Assembly: GCA_963971305.1 (NCBI GenBank)
Contig: OZ020305.1
Span: 43,411,717-43,475,716 of the forward strand
Direction: 5' to 3'
DNA from: Arcuatula senhousia
Lineage: Eukaryota > Mollusca > Bivalvia > Mytilida > Mytilidae
Length of the DNA stretch: 64,000 bases
The position numbers and the translations under genes were made by a program. The notes under the pieces were generated by a model, which saw nothing but the letters and a program-made list of their open reading frames with translations, was not told the origin of the DNA and did no database searches. Each line of letters starts with the position of its first letter. The first letter of the stretch is position 1. Shown in pieces: positions 11,701 through 22,510 of this stretch.

Positions 11701-12051
11701 GCTAGATTTGTAACTGGAAATTACCAACGAACCAGTAGTGTCACCCAGATGATGCAAGACCTATCCTGGGATAATCTAGCAGAAAGACGAGCCAAAACAA
11801 AGGTTGTCATGCTGTACAAGATCGTCAACCACTTGGTAGATGTCCCATCAGAGCAGTACTTGATACCAACTGGCAGCTGTACCAGAGGCCACGATGCGAA
11901 GTTCCTCCAGCCCCAAGCCAGAATCCAGCCATATCAATACTCTTTCTTTCCTAGTTCCATCAGGATTTGGAACTGTCTACCAGTGGGACTAGTCCAGATC
12001 AGCTCTGTCGAAGCCTTCCGACAGGGCCTGGCACCCATCCAGCTTCTTTAA
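8764..12051 (+). CDS. LINE retrotransposon ORF: 2A-like motif, PHD finger, APE endonuclease, reverse transcriptase (1095 aa)
   Basis: An uninterrupted frame of a CR1/L2/Jockey-group LINE lying opposite to fibrillin in its intron. Residues 37-44 read DTELNPGP, a 2A-like ribosome-skipping motif after a hydrophobic stretch. Residues 51-101 form a PHD-type zinc finger (C51, C54, C67, C70, H75, C78, C98, C101). An APE-type endonuclease follows with N195-E196 (VNETW), D308 and N310 (GGDFN). The reverse transcriptase has NYRPISLTS, LLDFSKAFDKV, SGVPQGTVLGP and FADD (D830, D831). The C-terminal domain ends in EAFRQGLAPIQLL. The usual endonuclease SDH triplet reads S-D-R (R380), so the catalytic histidine appears lost. 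The 3' end has a short GAT repeat tail near 12157-12172. The 5' UTR boundary is not resolved. Confidence 0.93.
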   Translation: MLYKCSIFSRRTLLLHDFSNKKHKLYISMLLILQSSDTELNPGPRKVKFPCQVCEKAVTWKHKAVACDNCLLWYHKDCMNMPTVVYKALELSNTSWICCTCGIPNFATSLFDSFSFDSTNHFSALSNETDSFSTNQDTIGLPLYSSSPRKKHVSNNTKKPNQLKVICLNSQSIMSKKESFWNLLDSSKPDVALVNETWLRQSIRDSEVLPLDSEYNIYRKDRADGYGGVLIALKSDLTSDPIEIPKSPTSTSCEIIFRRIQGSNNKSVIVASAYRPPKSTLDYALELLNSIKHVCTKYPKDTFIIGGDFNTPDILWSSNTISGNQYLKSINEAILNIEEELGLTQIVSFPTRNENYLDLIFTNRPSFVNRCVSLPGISDRDTIFMDTTVTLDRLKPQKRTIQLWKKADIESIKHSASEYSRSFHLKFNPTSDINSMWKDFSEWSSTVMDSFVPSRQTSQRITQPWATREVRRLSRAKRKWHKRANHSKNNRAWKKYSELKHQMQNTCRKAYNSHVLNILEDETGGKKKFWSFIKKRRTDRCGVAPLKRNGITFSDNHTKADILNKQFASVFSNEPPDSLPDLGPCTTPDIPPITVSEIGVAKLLRNLNPAKATGPDNIPGRLLREVSEEIAPALTLFYQASIDQGKIPDCWKTAKVAPVFKKGDHSQPANYRPISLTSICCKTIEHIIHSSVISHLEKFNILTDYQHGFRKRRSTETQLILTLQDLANNLNYGEQTDAILLDFSKAFDKVPHRRLLHKLHHYGVNSTISDWIQDFLTDRTQEVVLEGTTSPRCSVTSGVPQGTVLGPLLFLVYINDMPACAQSTARLFADDCLIYRKVKTIDDCNTLQNDLDKLQEWEGKWLMQFHPEKCEVISITNRRNPTNFDYTIHGHSLEHVDNAKYLGVTINKKLSWNTHVDNITKKANQTLSFLRRNIGMCNQQAKDQAYKTFVRPTLEYASTVWSPHTARNINAVEKVQRQAARFVTGNYQRTSSVTQMMQDLSWDNLAERRAKTKVVMLYKIVNHLVDVPSEQYLIPTGSCTRGHDAKFLQPQARIQPYQYSFFPSSIRIWNCLPVGLVQISSVEAFRQGLAPIQLL

Positions 12052-12156
12052 ATACTGGATTGTTTTTAATTGTAAATAGGACAGCCTGTGTGTTGCGCTG
12101 CTTTTTTTTAATGTAAAGTGCGAGTATACTCTAATTAGAGGGATGCACTCAAGAAT

Positions 12157-12172
12157 GATGATGATGATGATG
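12157..12172 (+). repeat. GAT-repeat 3' tail of the LINE
   Basis: A run of ATGATGATGATGATG closes about 105 bp of 3' UTR after the LINE stop codon. Simple-repeat tails instead of poly(A) are usual for CR1/L2-type LINEs. Confidence 0.65.
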
Positions 12173-12836
12173 CCACGAGAGAAGGGTCAAGGGATTTTTT
12201 TACGGCAAATGCAGGACGTTGTTGTAGTTTTGAAGTAGATAAACTTATATCACATTTGCTAATTATGTTATTTTGTTTTGATACCAAAAGAACGCAAACC
12301 ATAACACAACCAGTGACATTTAAATGGTTTCACTTTGACATTTCTTCCCGCCTTTTTTCTCCTAAATCTAAACCAATGACGGAAGCGGTATTGCTAAATT
12401 TAGACCGACAGTTGCGTTCTCGCCTTGTTAAAACAAAATGTTGAAATAGATGTATTAACTTTTTCACACACAAAAAAGAACATTTTTGCTATTTTATGGA
12501 TATCTTATAAGGGATGTTTATTTTAATTACTTACACCTACAGATTAATTTTGATTACCAACATTCTTACTAATAATTTACATGAATTCGTTTTGAATTTA
12601 ACAATATCTTTAAATTTTGTTGCTTTTCAAATTGATCTCATCAAAAGTTAACTAAACCGAGCAATGGTCTAAACTTTATTAAAAAAAATACATCTATTTT
12701 TTATGTTCTTTCTGAAACTAGATAAAAAAATCCGATCACATATAAAAAAAAGATTATGCACCAATTTGCATTATGTCTTAGCTTCTTTGAAAATTCCGAG
12801 AGATATTTAAGTCCATATCATATGATAAAGACTTAC

Positions 12837-12941
12837 GTGATACCTGGTTACAGTTTTGTCCTATCTGTCCATTAGTACACAGGCATCGATTGGGACCAAT
12901 ACATCGTCCGCTGCTGCTACCACAGTTCGCCACACACACGG
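12837..12941 (-). CDS. Fibrillin exon 3: first EGF-like module
   Basis: A 105-base, phase 1-1 exon encoding an EGF-like module without calcium-binding residues: VCVANCGSSSGRCIGPNRC, then LCTNGQIGQNCNQVSR. The six-cysteine pattern and the GQI..C ending resemble vertebrate EGF1. Two donors are possible; CAC|GTAAGT keeps phase 1, while CAG|GTATCA does not, so the former was chosen. The acceptor lies in a 41-bp tandem duplication (12930-13011) that creates a second, unusable acceptor upstream. Confidence 0.88.
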
Positions 12942-13011
12942 CTACAAAACAGATAATATACAAGTAAGAACCACACACACGGCTACAAAGCAGATAATAT
13001 ACAAGTAAGAA
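12930..13011. repeat. 41-bp tandem duplication across a splice acceptor
   Basis: Two adjacent 41-bp copies (12930-12970 and 12971-13011) differ at one base. Each holds the last 29 or so intron bases and the first 12 exon bases of fibrillin exon 3. Splicing to the upstream copy would shift the frame (41 is not a multiple of 3) and run into a TAG, so only the proximal acceptor gives a protein. Confidence 0.93.
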
Positions 13012-13458
13012 AGCGAAATTTACATTGAGTGTCATTAAAAAAAAGAATGAAAATACCACCCCCCTTCCAAAAAAAAAAGAAAAGAAAAGAAAAACAACAA
13101 AAACAGAAAACAGAACAATCAGAAACTGATTGACAATTAGGTTTCCCTGGAATTAAACTAAGAAAAAACAAGTGGACAGCAACTGCGATTGAGAAAATGC
13201 TAACATGAAATTAGGAAAATTGAAAACCAACGTACCATTTTAAAAGAGGAAAATTTTCAAAAGAAGAAAAATTGATACTCTTCTGTATTTGCGTGTTAAC
13301 AAATATTGTCAAATGATACACTCTGCACTCCTTGAAGTGCTTCCGATGTAGTGAGAGGTTATATTCTTTGAAATAAACGCATATCCAGCGTGTATACGTT
13401 TTAACGACACCCCGACCTTTGTACCTTAGGTACTCCAATGTTGTACCATTTCGATGCT

Positions 13459-13616
13459 GTGGCGGATCCAGAAATTTATGAAAGAGGTTTCATATACAGT
13501 GAATTATGGACCAAAAGGGAAGGATCCAGACTAGTTTGAACGAAAATCTACACGAAAATAACAAAGTTTTCGAAGAGGGGTCTAACCCCGGAGCCCCCAT
13601 CCTCTGGATCCGCTGC
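13459..13616. mobile_element. Second GTGGCGGATCCAG-ended MITE
   Basis: The left end is GTGGCGGATCCAG and the right end CTGGATCCGCTGC. The interior holds GAGGGGTCTAACCCC. Same family as 7684-7828 by its ends. Confidence 0.55.
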
Positions 13617-13841
13617 GATATACTGACTGCCTTCTAAGGTGATATCAATAACTACCACTTAATTTCTATTTCAACTTTGCAACCAGAACGACTTTTACCA
13701 GTCAATTTAATACAGACGAAATGTAAATACTAAACACATGCATTATCAAAAATCTTTTTTTCTGCACTTTATTGGGACTAGTTTGGATTAGACGGTGAAA
13801 TTAATACAAAAATGAACCATGAAAGGACACAAAATACTTAC

Positions 13842-13921
13842 GAATTATACAAGTAAAAGTTCCAGGAGATCGAGTCCACCCAGGACAGCAATATCTTCTA
13901 TTTAATGGTCCACATACCCGC
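13842..13921 (-). CDS. Fibrillin exon 2: N-terminal cysteine block
   Basis: An 80-base exon between an acceptor (TATTTTCAG) and a donor (GTAAGTATT). It encodes RVCGPLNRRYCCPGW and then TRSPGTFTCII. This matches the vertebrate fibrillin segment with CG..YNAYCCPGW...GG..CI, part of the FUN/EGF1 region that takes part in N-terminal assembly. The last base, C, joins CC of exon 3 to make proline, giving IIPVC as in human IVPIC. The acceptor lies 57-63 bases from the edge of an LTR retrotransposon inserted in intron 1. Confidence 0.88.
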
Positions 13922-13984
13922 CTGAAAATAAAACGATTTAAACCCTATTAATTATCCACGTAGTCTTCTGAAAATGTAAAGAGT

Positions 13985-14692
13985 TGTCGTAGTGTAGATT
14001 TTCATAAAATGTTAAATTTCTATTTTTGCGTCTTTTCATATCATGTTAGGTATCAAAATATTTCATTTTTCATATAGAACTTTGATTTTATATTTTTACA
14101 CGATTTTATTTTATTTTTATCAGCAACCGTCAAGTTTCATATATTTTTACTTTATTTGTTTGCATTATTTTTCACACATTTTTCCTGTATTTTATAAGAT
14201 TAAGATTAAGTCAAGAACGACAATAAAGTCAATTAGACAAACATGTCAAAACTAAGTAATTCCTATCAATTTTTAATCCGTCTTTTCCTCTCTTTTGATC
14301 TTGTAATTTGTTAATCCGTCGCTAAGGCTTTTTAGTAAAAGGTGCTAACATAAGTTTGAAAAAAAATAGTTTGGATAGAGAGTTTTTAGAATGAGGACTT
14401 GGTGATCAGACGCCAAGATGTAGGCTCCAGGTTTTCACCGCTCTGTGAGCGGTTTCGTTGATGTAAATATGTTTAATTTGTTTGCTGGACTTTATCAATA
14501 CAATAAAATATGTGAACGTTCATATATCTGGGACTTTTATTACAACAGTATATCAGTTTTATTCGAGAACTCTCATCTCAACACTTTATTCAGTTTGGTT
14601 TGGACTTTCGTTTACCAAGCATTTTCGTAACATGGACACTTATTCAAGTCTATCAAAAACTCTACAATATACACCAAAACCCAACTACGATA
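13985..14692. repeat. Left LTR (708 bp) of a short LTR retrotransposon
   Basis: The direct repeat 13979-14694 recurs at 15663-16378 with no difference that I can see. Within it an LTR can be set from TGTCGTAGT to ACTACGATA, which are near-inverse ends. It contains an ACCGCTCTGTGAGCGGT hairpin and an AATAAA near 14222. The following bases, TTGGTGCAGAACAG, could be a primer-binding site, but the tRNA is not identified. Confidence 0.85.
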
Positions 14693-15668
14693 ATTGGTGC
14701 AGAACAGAGGCTGACCCGCGCTACCTCAAGCTGCCATGCGAGTTCCAGTTCCCCAGGAAAAAATGACAAAAAGACGCCGTCCCGAACAACGGACTAGATA
14801 AGAACTACATTTATTCTTTTAATTGTGTAGGAGGATGAAGTACGACACTAAACGTTAAATACCCACCCGTATGCCCGATTGAGCTGATACAAATTTAGAT
14901 GATGAAGAAGACGTGTTTTCGGATTTCCGTTTACCCATATGTGTGGACCTTCCACTGGAATTATGATGCTTACAAAGGACATTCCTTGGAGTGATGATTA
15001 ATGGTATTCCAGAAGACTCACAAAGATTATTTATGTTTAGAACTTTTGAAGATATGTGGACATTGCATTTTGCTTTTGATTAACTAATTTATTTTCAGAT
15101 TAAGTTATCTGCAGTTTCTTTTTCTGGTGTTTATAGTGCTAAAATTGGGGTCTGATCCACCACAATTTATTTTTTTTCTTTAAATTAGTTTTTCAAGACC
15201 AAACATGCATTCAAATTTTGTTTCTTTTTGATTATTTAAGACGAGTATTTTTAACCATTTCACGCACCTTGTTTTGTGTTTTATGAGAGTTTTTTTTATT
15301 CATAGATTTTTGGTCGCATATACCCGGAAAGGGTCGACTAGCTATCCGAAGCCGAGATATGGCATGATAGCAGTAAAAACTGAATGTTTTATTCTATGTA
15401 TATTAGGTCATTCTTATTGCAATAAGGCGTTTCTGTCCGTGTACGATCATATGTTAGATGTGCACCATATGGACCAAAGCCACGCATGAAGATTGATAAT
15501 TCTATTTTTTAACTCATAACTTGGTTATTTTTCGTGACATATATGGTTTTCATTTGCAAAAATATTTTGTATTTGAACAATTCGTCTTAAGCTGATTTTT
15601 TTTTCTATAATTTCATATTTTTTTATTTACAGCTTCGGGGTCCGAAGCTACTCGGGCGAGGGAAGAGT
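14693..15668. mobile_element. Interior of the LTR element, non-coding
   Basis: About 976 bp between the LTRs with no gag or pol frame. It ends in the purine run GAGGGAAGAG directly before the right LTR, which fits a polypurine tract. The element (about 2.4 kb in all) is therefore a non-autonomous LTR retrotransposon needing proteins from elsewhere. It lies in fibrillin intron 1. Confidence 0.8.
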
Positions 15669-16376
15669 TGTCGTAGTGTAGATTTTCATAAAATGTTAAA
15701 TTTCTATTTTTGCGTCTTTTCATATCATGTTAGGTATCAAAATATTTCATTTTTCATATAGAACTTTGATTTTATATTTTTACACGATTTTATTTTATTT
15801 TTATCAGCAACCGTCAAGTTTCATATATTTTTACTTTATTTGTTTGCATTATTTTTCACACATTTTTCCTGTATTTTATAAGATTAAGATTAAGTCAAGA
15901 ACGACAATAAAGTCAATTAGACAAACATGTCAAAACTAAGTAATTCCTATCAATTTTTAATCCGTCTTTTCCTCTCTTTTGATCTTGTAATTTGTTAATC
16001 CGTCGCTAAGGCTTTTTAGTAAAAGGTGCTAACATAAGTTTGAAAAAAAATAGTTTGGATAGAGAGTTTTTAGAATGAGGACTTGGTGATCAGACGCCAA
16101 GATGTAGGCTCCAGGTTTTCACCGCTCTGTGAGCGGTTTCGTTGATGTAAATATGTTTAATTTGTTTGCTGGACTTTATCAATACAATAAAATATGTGAA
16201 CGTTCATATATCTGGGACTTTTATTACAACAGTATATCAGTTTTATTCGAGAACTCTCATCTCAACACTTTATTCAGTTTGGTTTGGACTTTCGTTTACC
16301 AAGCATTTTCGTAACATGGACACTTATTCAAGTCTATCAAAAACTCTACAATATACACCAAAACCCAACTACGATA
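15669..16376. repeat. Right LTR (708 bp)
   Basis: Matches 13985-14692 base for base by eye, at a constant offset of 1684. Seemingly identical LTRs indicate a recent insertion. No clear target duplication could be matched between the two outer flanks. Confidence 0.85.
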
Positions 16377-16604
16377 ATATTTTAACAAAATTAGACTAGT
16401 GGCCCACGGCGACGCATCCCATAAAACTAGAATTATCTAAAGCAAATACTAGCAACTGAAATGTATTGATAAGAAAAAAATTGTTGATCTAAGATAACGT
16501 AAAAAACATTCTGAACACAGGCATTCTCTGGAATGAAATTCGAAGTTTCCAATGACACAATTCTCATCATTATTTCCTTTTCATCATTTTTTTTCGTGGA
16601 TTAA

Positions 16605-17080
16605 GGTGGGACGTTACGTTAAAAACGACGTTACCGATAAAATTTACCTGTACACTGAAAAATCCGTATGAACATTGTGAAAAGCAACGTCAATTTTAGT
16701 TAGATTCTATTGCGTTTTTCACGTATACGCAATGTTCACGAGTCCGTACCTTAAAAACGAAGTCCGTGACATATCCTTTATTTTACATTAATGCATTGCA
16801 AATTTTCCAAGAAATATTATATTAGTTTTTGGTTAAAATTTGGATATCGTTAAGCCATTTTTGTGTATAAAAAGTAAACATAAATGGTGTTGAAACTCTT
16901 TTTTCCCTATATGTCTTTGTTAATTTCCTGCCAAAAATGCAGTTTTCAAATGCATTTATTTGAAAAACGAGGTCCGTGACCCCCATTTTTTATTTCATAT
17001 ATTGATGTATATCACTAAGAACTATATGGCTATCAATTTTCATTAAAATCTGGATATATGTCATTTGGTATCGTCCAACC
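16605..17080. mobile_element. 476-bp MITE with TTAA target duplication
   Basis: TTAA lies on both sides (16601-16604 and 17081-17084). The ends GGTGGGACGTTACG and, inverted, GGTTGGACGATACC agree at 11 of 14 bases. AAAAACGA.GTCCGTGAC occurs twice inside. TTAA duplication fits a piggyBac- or Kolobok-like non-autonomous element. Confidence 0.68.
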
Positions 17081-17084
17081 TTAA

Positions 17085-20000
17085 GATACTTAGGACTTAC
17101 CCATCTGCAAAATGAAAATTCTAAAATAACTATGCATATGATATTGAGTGATTGCAGCAAGCTTTTTAAGGATATTTAAAGGGTATTATTCTAAAAAAAA
17201 TACGTTAGGGCTGATAGCAGTAGAAGAAAATTCATCTAGAGCAAATTATTTATTTTCTTAAAGTTTGTTCGTCTCAGTAACTCTATATATACTATCAAAC
17301 ATACAAAATGTTTACAGAAAGACCAAGTGATTTGTAAATTTATTTTATACAAGGTGAATAGAAGGATTAACGGTGAATTAAAACTACATGGTATACAAAA
17401 GTATTTTGCATTTCCACCTTTTTGTTGTATAAAATAATTTTGGGGAGTCAAAAATCGGAAATATATCACCTATATGTACAATGTATATGATTTATGTAGA
17501 CTTTGTATTTGGTGAAATCTATCTCTATTTACCTGTGCATGTAAAAGTCTAATTAACCTAAACGCTGCAGTGCTTTTACAACAACAAAAAAACAACAACA
17601 AACAATAAAACGAAGAAACAAAAATCTGCATTTGTCACATATTTTGAAAAAAAAACAATTATCAAAATTGTAAGATCCTATTCACATTAAATTTGTTTTC
17701 TATTATAATTTTATAATATAAGCGACAGAATTAAGATATCTTCTATGGACCATATCGAGTCATGTTGATTAATTCACTGTAAAAGGCGGACAAACAGTAG
17801 ACGTAGCTGATAACAGATACCCTGAATAAGCATAGTATATGTGCTGAATAAGCACTTTCATGTCAACTGTCGGGTCGTTTTAAATGAAGCTATATTTAAT
17901 TACAGAATCGTTACATCGTCTACGGCAAACTCAATTTTTTTACCCCCCAATTTTTTGGTTTCAATTAGACCGAAATGCAATAAAATGAATATTGAAAAAC
18001 AAATTTGCTACAAATTTTGCCTCAAAAGTAGTTTATTTTGATCAAAATAGCTCGACAATATTGATTGATATTTTATTTACCTGCATTACGTCACATTGAC
18101 ACAGATTTAGACTGAGTAGTTTTAACGCGGACACTAATCGGAATCTCGGGGATTTTGTCCCCGAATACATTGATATGTTGAAAAAATACCAATATTTTTC
18201 GTGTTTACCTTTTAAATCACATTCAAAACTTAAAACAGGCAATAATTGTCAGTTTTATTCATTATGTACCTCTAAAATTCGGTTGCCGTTTAAATTTTCT
18301 TCCGAGCTAAAACTTCGAGAAACAGATTATGCACCACGTGCAAGAACTATGGAAGTTTTCAATCAAAGAAAGTATTGTGCGCATGCTTACAGCTCATCTA
18401 CATCTCATGAATATGAATTTTTGTAAAGCTTTACAAATATTATTTATTTTTCATTTTTTGAAGTAATAAGGTACCCTAGTGGTATTTTGAACGTTTGTAT
18501 ATTTCTAAATAAACAAAACGAATAGTCTGACGACAATTTTTTGGTTTTACAAAAAAATAATTTTTCGTAGACAATATGCCTTTAAATTTAAGCTTTAAAA
18601 TTAAAAAAAGGCAGTTTTAAATGAGAATGATATCATACATGTATGATAAAACTATGCACACCTCAAAAACTTAAATGCTACGTTTTTTATTCTAATTTCC
18701 TCGCCTGCTGTAATTTATATATAGTACCCGAAGATAGAGATAGATGGCATTGAAAAATTATGATATGGCAATATTCATAAACTGATATTTAGGGGTAAAA
18801 TTACTACCATACAGGAGTTCAAATGCAAAAAACTAAATAAACAGGATCCATGATAATTCTAAAAGTTAATTCCTGTATTGTGCGTTAAAAATGAGAAGCA
18901 GAGAAGTGCCTAACATCATTTAAATCTGAAAGTCTGAAATACAAAGTCAAAATCAAAAGGCACCGAAGACAGGAACCAAAAAAAAAACCACACACACACA
19001 CAAAAACAACACAAAACAAACACAAAAACTAAACTTCCTGAGCGCAAACTCGCGGGATATTACTGGCTATACCTTTAACAAAGACAATTGGAGAAATGAC
19101 AGACAACATGCAGTCTTATCCTAGCCCGTTGTTAACCTTTCTCATACTGTCCTCTTCTTTGTTAAAAATCATACATCGTTTATATTTTGGCCTGTCTTCA
19201 GATGGCTAAACGTTAATTCCTCGCGTAACTCGAAGTATTTAACGAGTCGAAGGTAAATTCAACAACACTTTTATTTTAGCTGAAATCGGGACTTGCAAGC
19301 ATCTTTTGCATTATAGGCTGGAAAAGTGGTCACTTTTACTGTGCACATACCATACCCATTATTTATAAGACAACTAAGATAGTACTATTTTTCTTTATAA
19401 CAATCTAGTATACAAATCCGTATTAAAACAAATGCACACTAAAACAGCTATATACTGGATTAATCAGTTATGAAATATTTTCGTTGCACTCTTAATAGAA
19501 ATTTGTTCGTTGCACCCTTTCATTAAATTTTGCAAGAAAATTTCATAATAAAATGAACCGATATAAAAGCGTCGTTTAAATGATATATGTAGCCCTTATA
19601 TCTCCCAGCACAATCAATCGAATTCCTGGGTATCAGTTCTGTTGGTACGTATATTGCAATTTTAGCCACACGGCTGCTCATAAGAAAAATTTAGTAGGAT
19701 GGTTAAAGAGGTACTATTTAATACTTTAAATCCCAATAGGTGAACAATAGTGACAAATTACATTCTTTGTTTTCAAAGTTATAGATATTGTTTATGCAAT
19801 ATAACCATCTTATCAGAAAGGATGTCAAAAATGACAGTTTGTAAATACTCTAGATTTTTCCAACAAGAACGACACAGTAGTCAAGAACCAACTTCAAACG
19901 AAACAAGTATCAGTTTCAAAAGGGACAAAATTTCAATATTACCAGTATTAAATGTCATGAAAAATTACTGAATACATAGCAAAAGTCCGACTTGAAAACT

Positions 20001-21007
20001 ATTCAATGTTAAATTGATAAAAAGGTGTGATAGAATTAATAAGCTCACATAGGACAAATATACCGGTATAGGGGAAAAAACATCAGAGAACCTTTCTGTC
20101 TTTAAATAGTTGGAAAATTCGTAGAATGGTATTCGAGTTATGTAGTTAGACAAACTGCACTGTTGTGGCCTTATTCTCCATCGGGGACTCGACCCGCACG
20201 GCGCATGTGGCAATCGATCGCACGAGCATCGAATTGCAAACAGCCAAATAAATGAACATAAATATACTGAATTGTATACCAAAATATTTCCGAAGTGGAA
20301 TACGCACAGTCTCGAGCTCGTTGTGAGTACATGTACTAAGATTAGTTGGCAAGTAAGCTCCTTTTCAAGCACTTCGATCATATAAAAATTTTACATTTTG
20401 AATAATTTTGACCATTGGTCGATCTGTCAACTGAATTAACACCAAAATAATCTAATTTAGTTATCAAATGACATGTTAGAAGAAACTTCAGAGTGTAACA
20501 TGCAAATGCAATTGCTCTTATAACCGTACATATTTAACACACCCACAAAAACAATGGGAATACTCATATACATCTTTACATTGATGAAGAGATACTCAAT
20601 TACTGAAGAAGATGACAGTTAAATCGTGATAATTGTTAAAAGGGTTTCAAGTATCATTCTAGTCATCGTAAAAGTTGTTTATTGCTTATATCTATAATTT
20701 GTTTTCCGCCTTCTTGATTTTACACGTGCTGAGAAAATAAAACATCTGGCAACTGATTCATCATGAAAAAAGTTAACGCATTTTTTAAAGTTAGACAAAG
20801 TGTGATGTAAAGTTCAAAAAATTGAATTATCTGATTAAAGCATACAAATTGTTATAGTGGATGTGTTTTTACCTAGACATTAAAGAGATTAAAGGATCTA
20901 GCAGGAATTATTGGTAGACTGCATAAAATATCATATCATTATGGAGATTAGACCTTAGACAGGCACATCTACATGTTTCATTTCAATCACGGTTGATTCA
21001 ATTAGAG
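17085..21007. other. Fibrillin intron 1, anonymous part
   Basis: AT-rich intron. I see an A/C-rich stretch at 18979-19030 and a small hairpin TCGGGG..CCCCGA near 18147, but no exon, RNA gene or clear transposon. A weak tRNA-like box (GGGTCGAGTCCC on the minus strand near 20190) may mark a decayed SINE. Confidence 0.5.
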
Positions 21008-21172
21008 TAGGATCCTACCATGCAGGAGGCTAAATTAACCGATCCTTCCCATCCCCAGTGCATCCTGGATTGGCCTTGTGGCCCCATTTCCTCCGCTTAA
21101 TTATCATTGTATCCCTCCCTGATATAACCGAAATCGTCCTGCTTGGGAGTAAGCAATTACTAAATAACTAAT
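21008..21172 (-). mobile_element. Family B short retroposon, old 5'-truncated copy
   Basis: GATCCTACCATGCAGGAGG through GATATAACCGAAATCGTCC and CTTGGGAGTAAGCAATTACT follow the family B 3' half, with an eroded tail. Divergent from the younger copies around 36 and 52 kb. Confidence 0.72.
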
Positions 21173-22277
21173 TTAAATCACAAAACCATTTTGTATTGGA
21201 ATAGATGATCTTTTACGAAATGTTTTAGAAGAGCAGATAGAAGCAGAAAGTCAGCATATTGGTAGTATGAAGACAGCTATTGTCCCGACTTGGCACAGAC
21301 ATGGTTAAAAGCGTTCCTTAAAGAGCTTAAAGTTCAGCTGGTACCTTATGCAGCAACACGATGCCGCGAGACTCGGTAGACACGAGGGAACTGTGAAGTG
21401 ATCATTTCAAGGCATTTACAAATTAAAAAAATAAAGTTCATTGATTTATATAAATGTCTCCACTATCTACCACAGAGAAAAGCATTTTGAGAGACTTACT
21501 TATGATGGGTCTTATAATGATAAAAATGTTACATGCTCTGGTATAACGTTTAAATTGTGAAATAAACGAACACTATTCCAGTGAGTTAGGAGAGTTACGT
21601 GTAAGATAAGAATAAAGTAATTTTAACCCTGGTACCCGGTTTTTTGTTGTACATTTTTGTACTAAGATGACCTTCGAGACGTCGAACAAGTTGTTGGATC
21701 AATGCTTTCATTGATAATTAACTTTTGAAAAATTAATCGAAGGAATACACCTACCGAACGAAAAAGGAAAACTGATCTAAAACATTAAAATACATTGATA
21801 TGCAAACAAATTTCCATCAAAGTAAGTGAGACAAGTAGCAAATATCATATTATTGAACGGAAACTTTTAAATTTAGCAAGCATATACAGTTCTATATAAG
21901 AGCAGGGTAAATTTATAGCATTTTCATTAGCAAGCATTGCAAAACGCTGAAAGAAGTACCTCATCGCAAACCTAGGTGTTAGAAATTAGTTTACAATTAA
22001 ATTTTTCCAAAGCTTATAAATGTTTATATTGCTCCCTTGTGTAAGATTCTCAGATAAAAAAAATAAATTCAAATCATGTTAAGCTTAGCAATCTTCCAGA
22101 ATTTAAACGCATCAAAACAGCTAGTTCATGCAAGAGGAATTGAACTTGTAAAAATTAAAAATATGAGCCCTTAGACAAGAGCTTGACGACAATAGTATTA
22201 CACTTTTAGCAGATAAGTCACTACTCTGGTTATAACAAAACGAATCAGATAGAAAGTTAATTGAAAAATATTTGCTA

Positions 22278-22510
22278 GTGAGTTGGTGTTTTACGCTATA
22301 GGTAATAAAAAAGCGATGAACATGAATATAAAGATGATAAAATGATCATGAAATGATGTTGAGAAATATTGGGGTGAAATGGGGAAACAAATGAATAATT
22401 TTGAAGACCACAGGAAAAGGGGAATTTTGGATAGGCATACATTAGTCAGCGGCCAGGCTTTCCGAATTATAGACCTGACAAACTCCGCAGACAAGTGCCA
22501 TCCTATTAAT
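22278..22510 (+). mobile_element. Family A short retroposon, old internally deleted copy
   Basis: Starts GTGAGTTGGTGTTTTACGC and carries GATGAACATGAATATAAAG, CCACAGGAAAAGGGG and ATTATAGACCTGACAA in the family order, with many substitutions and losses. Lies in fibrillin intron 1. Confidence 0.75.

Noticed and set aside
20150..20240. tRNA-like B box (GGGTCGAGTCCC, minus strand)
   Set aside because: No cloverleaf or A box at the right distance could be drawn. At best it is a decayed SINE head.
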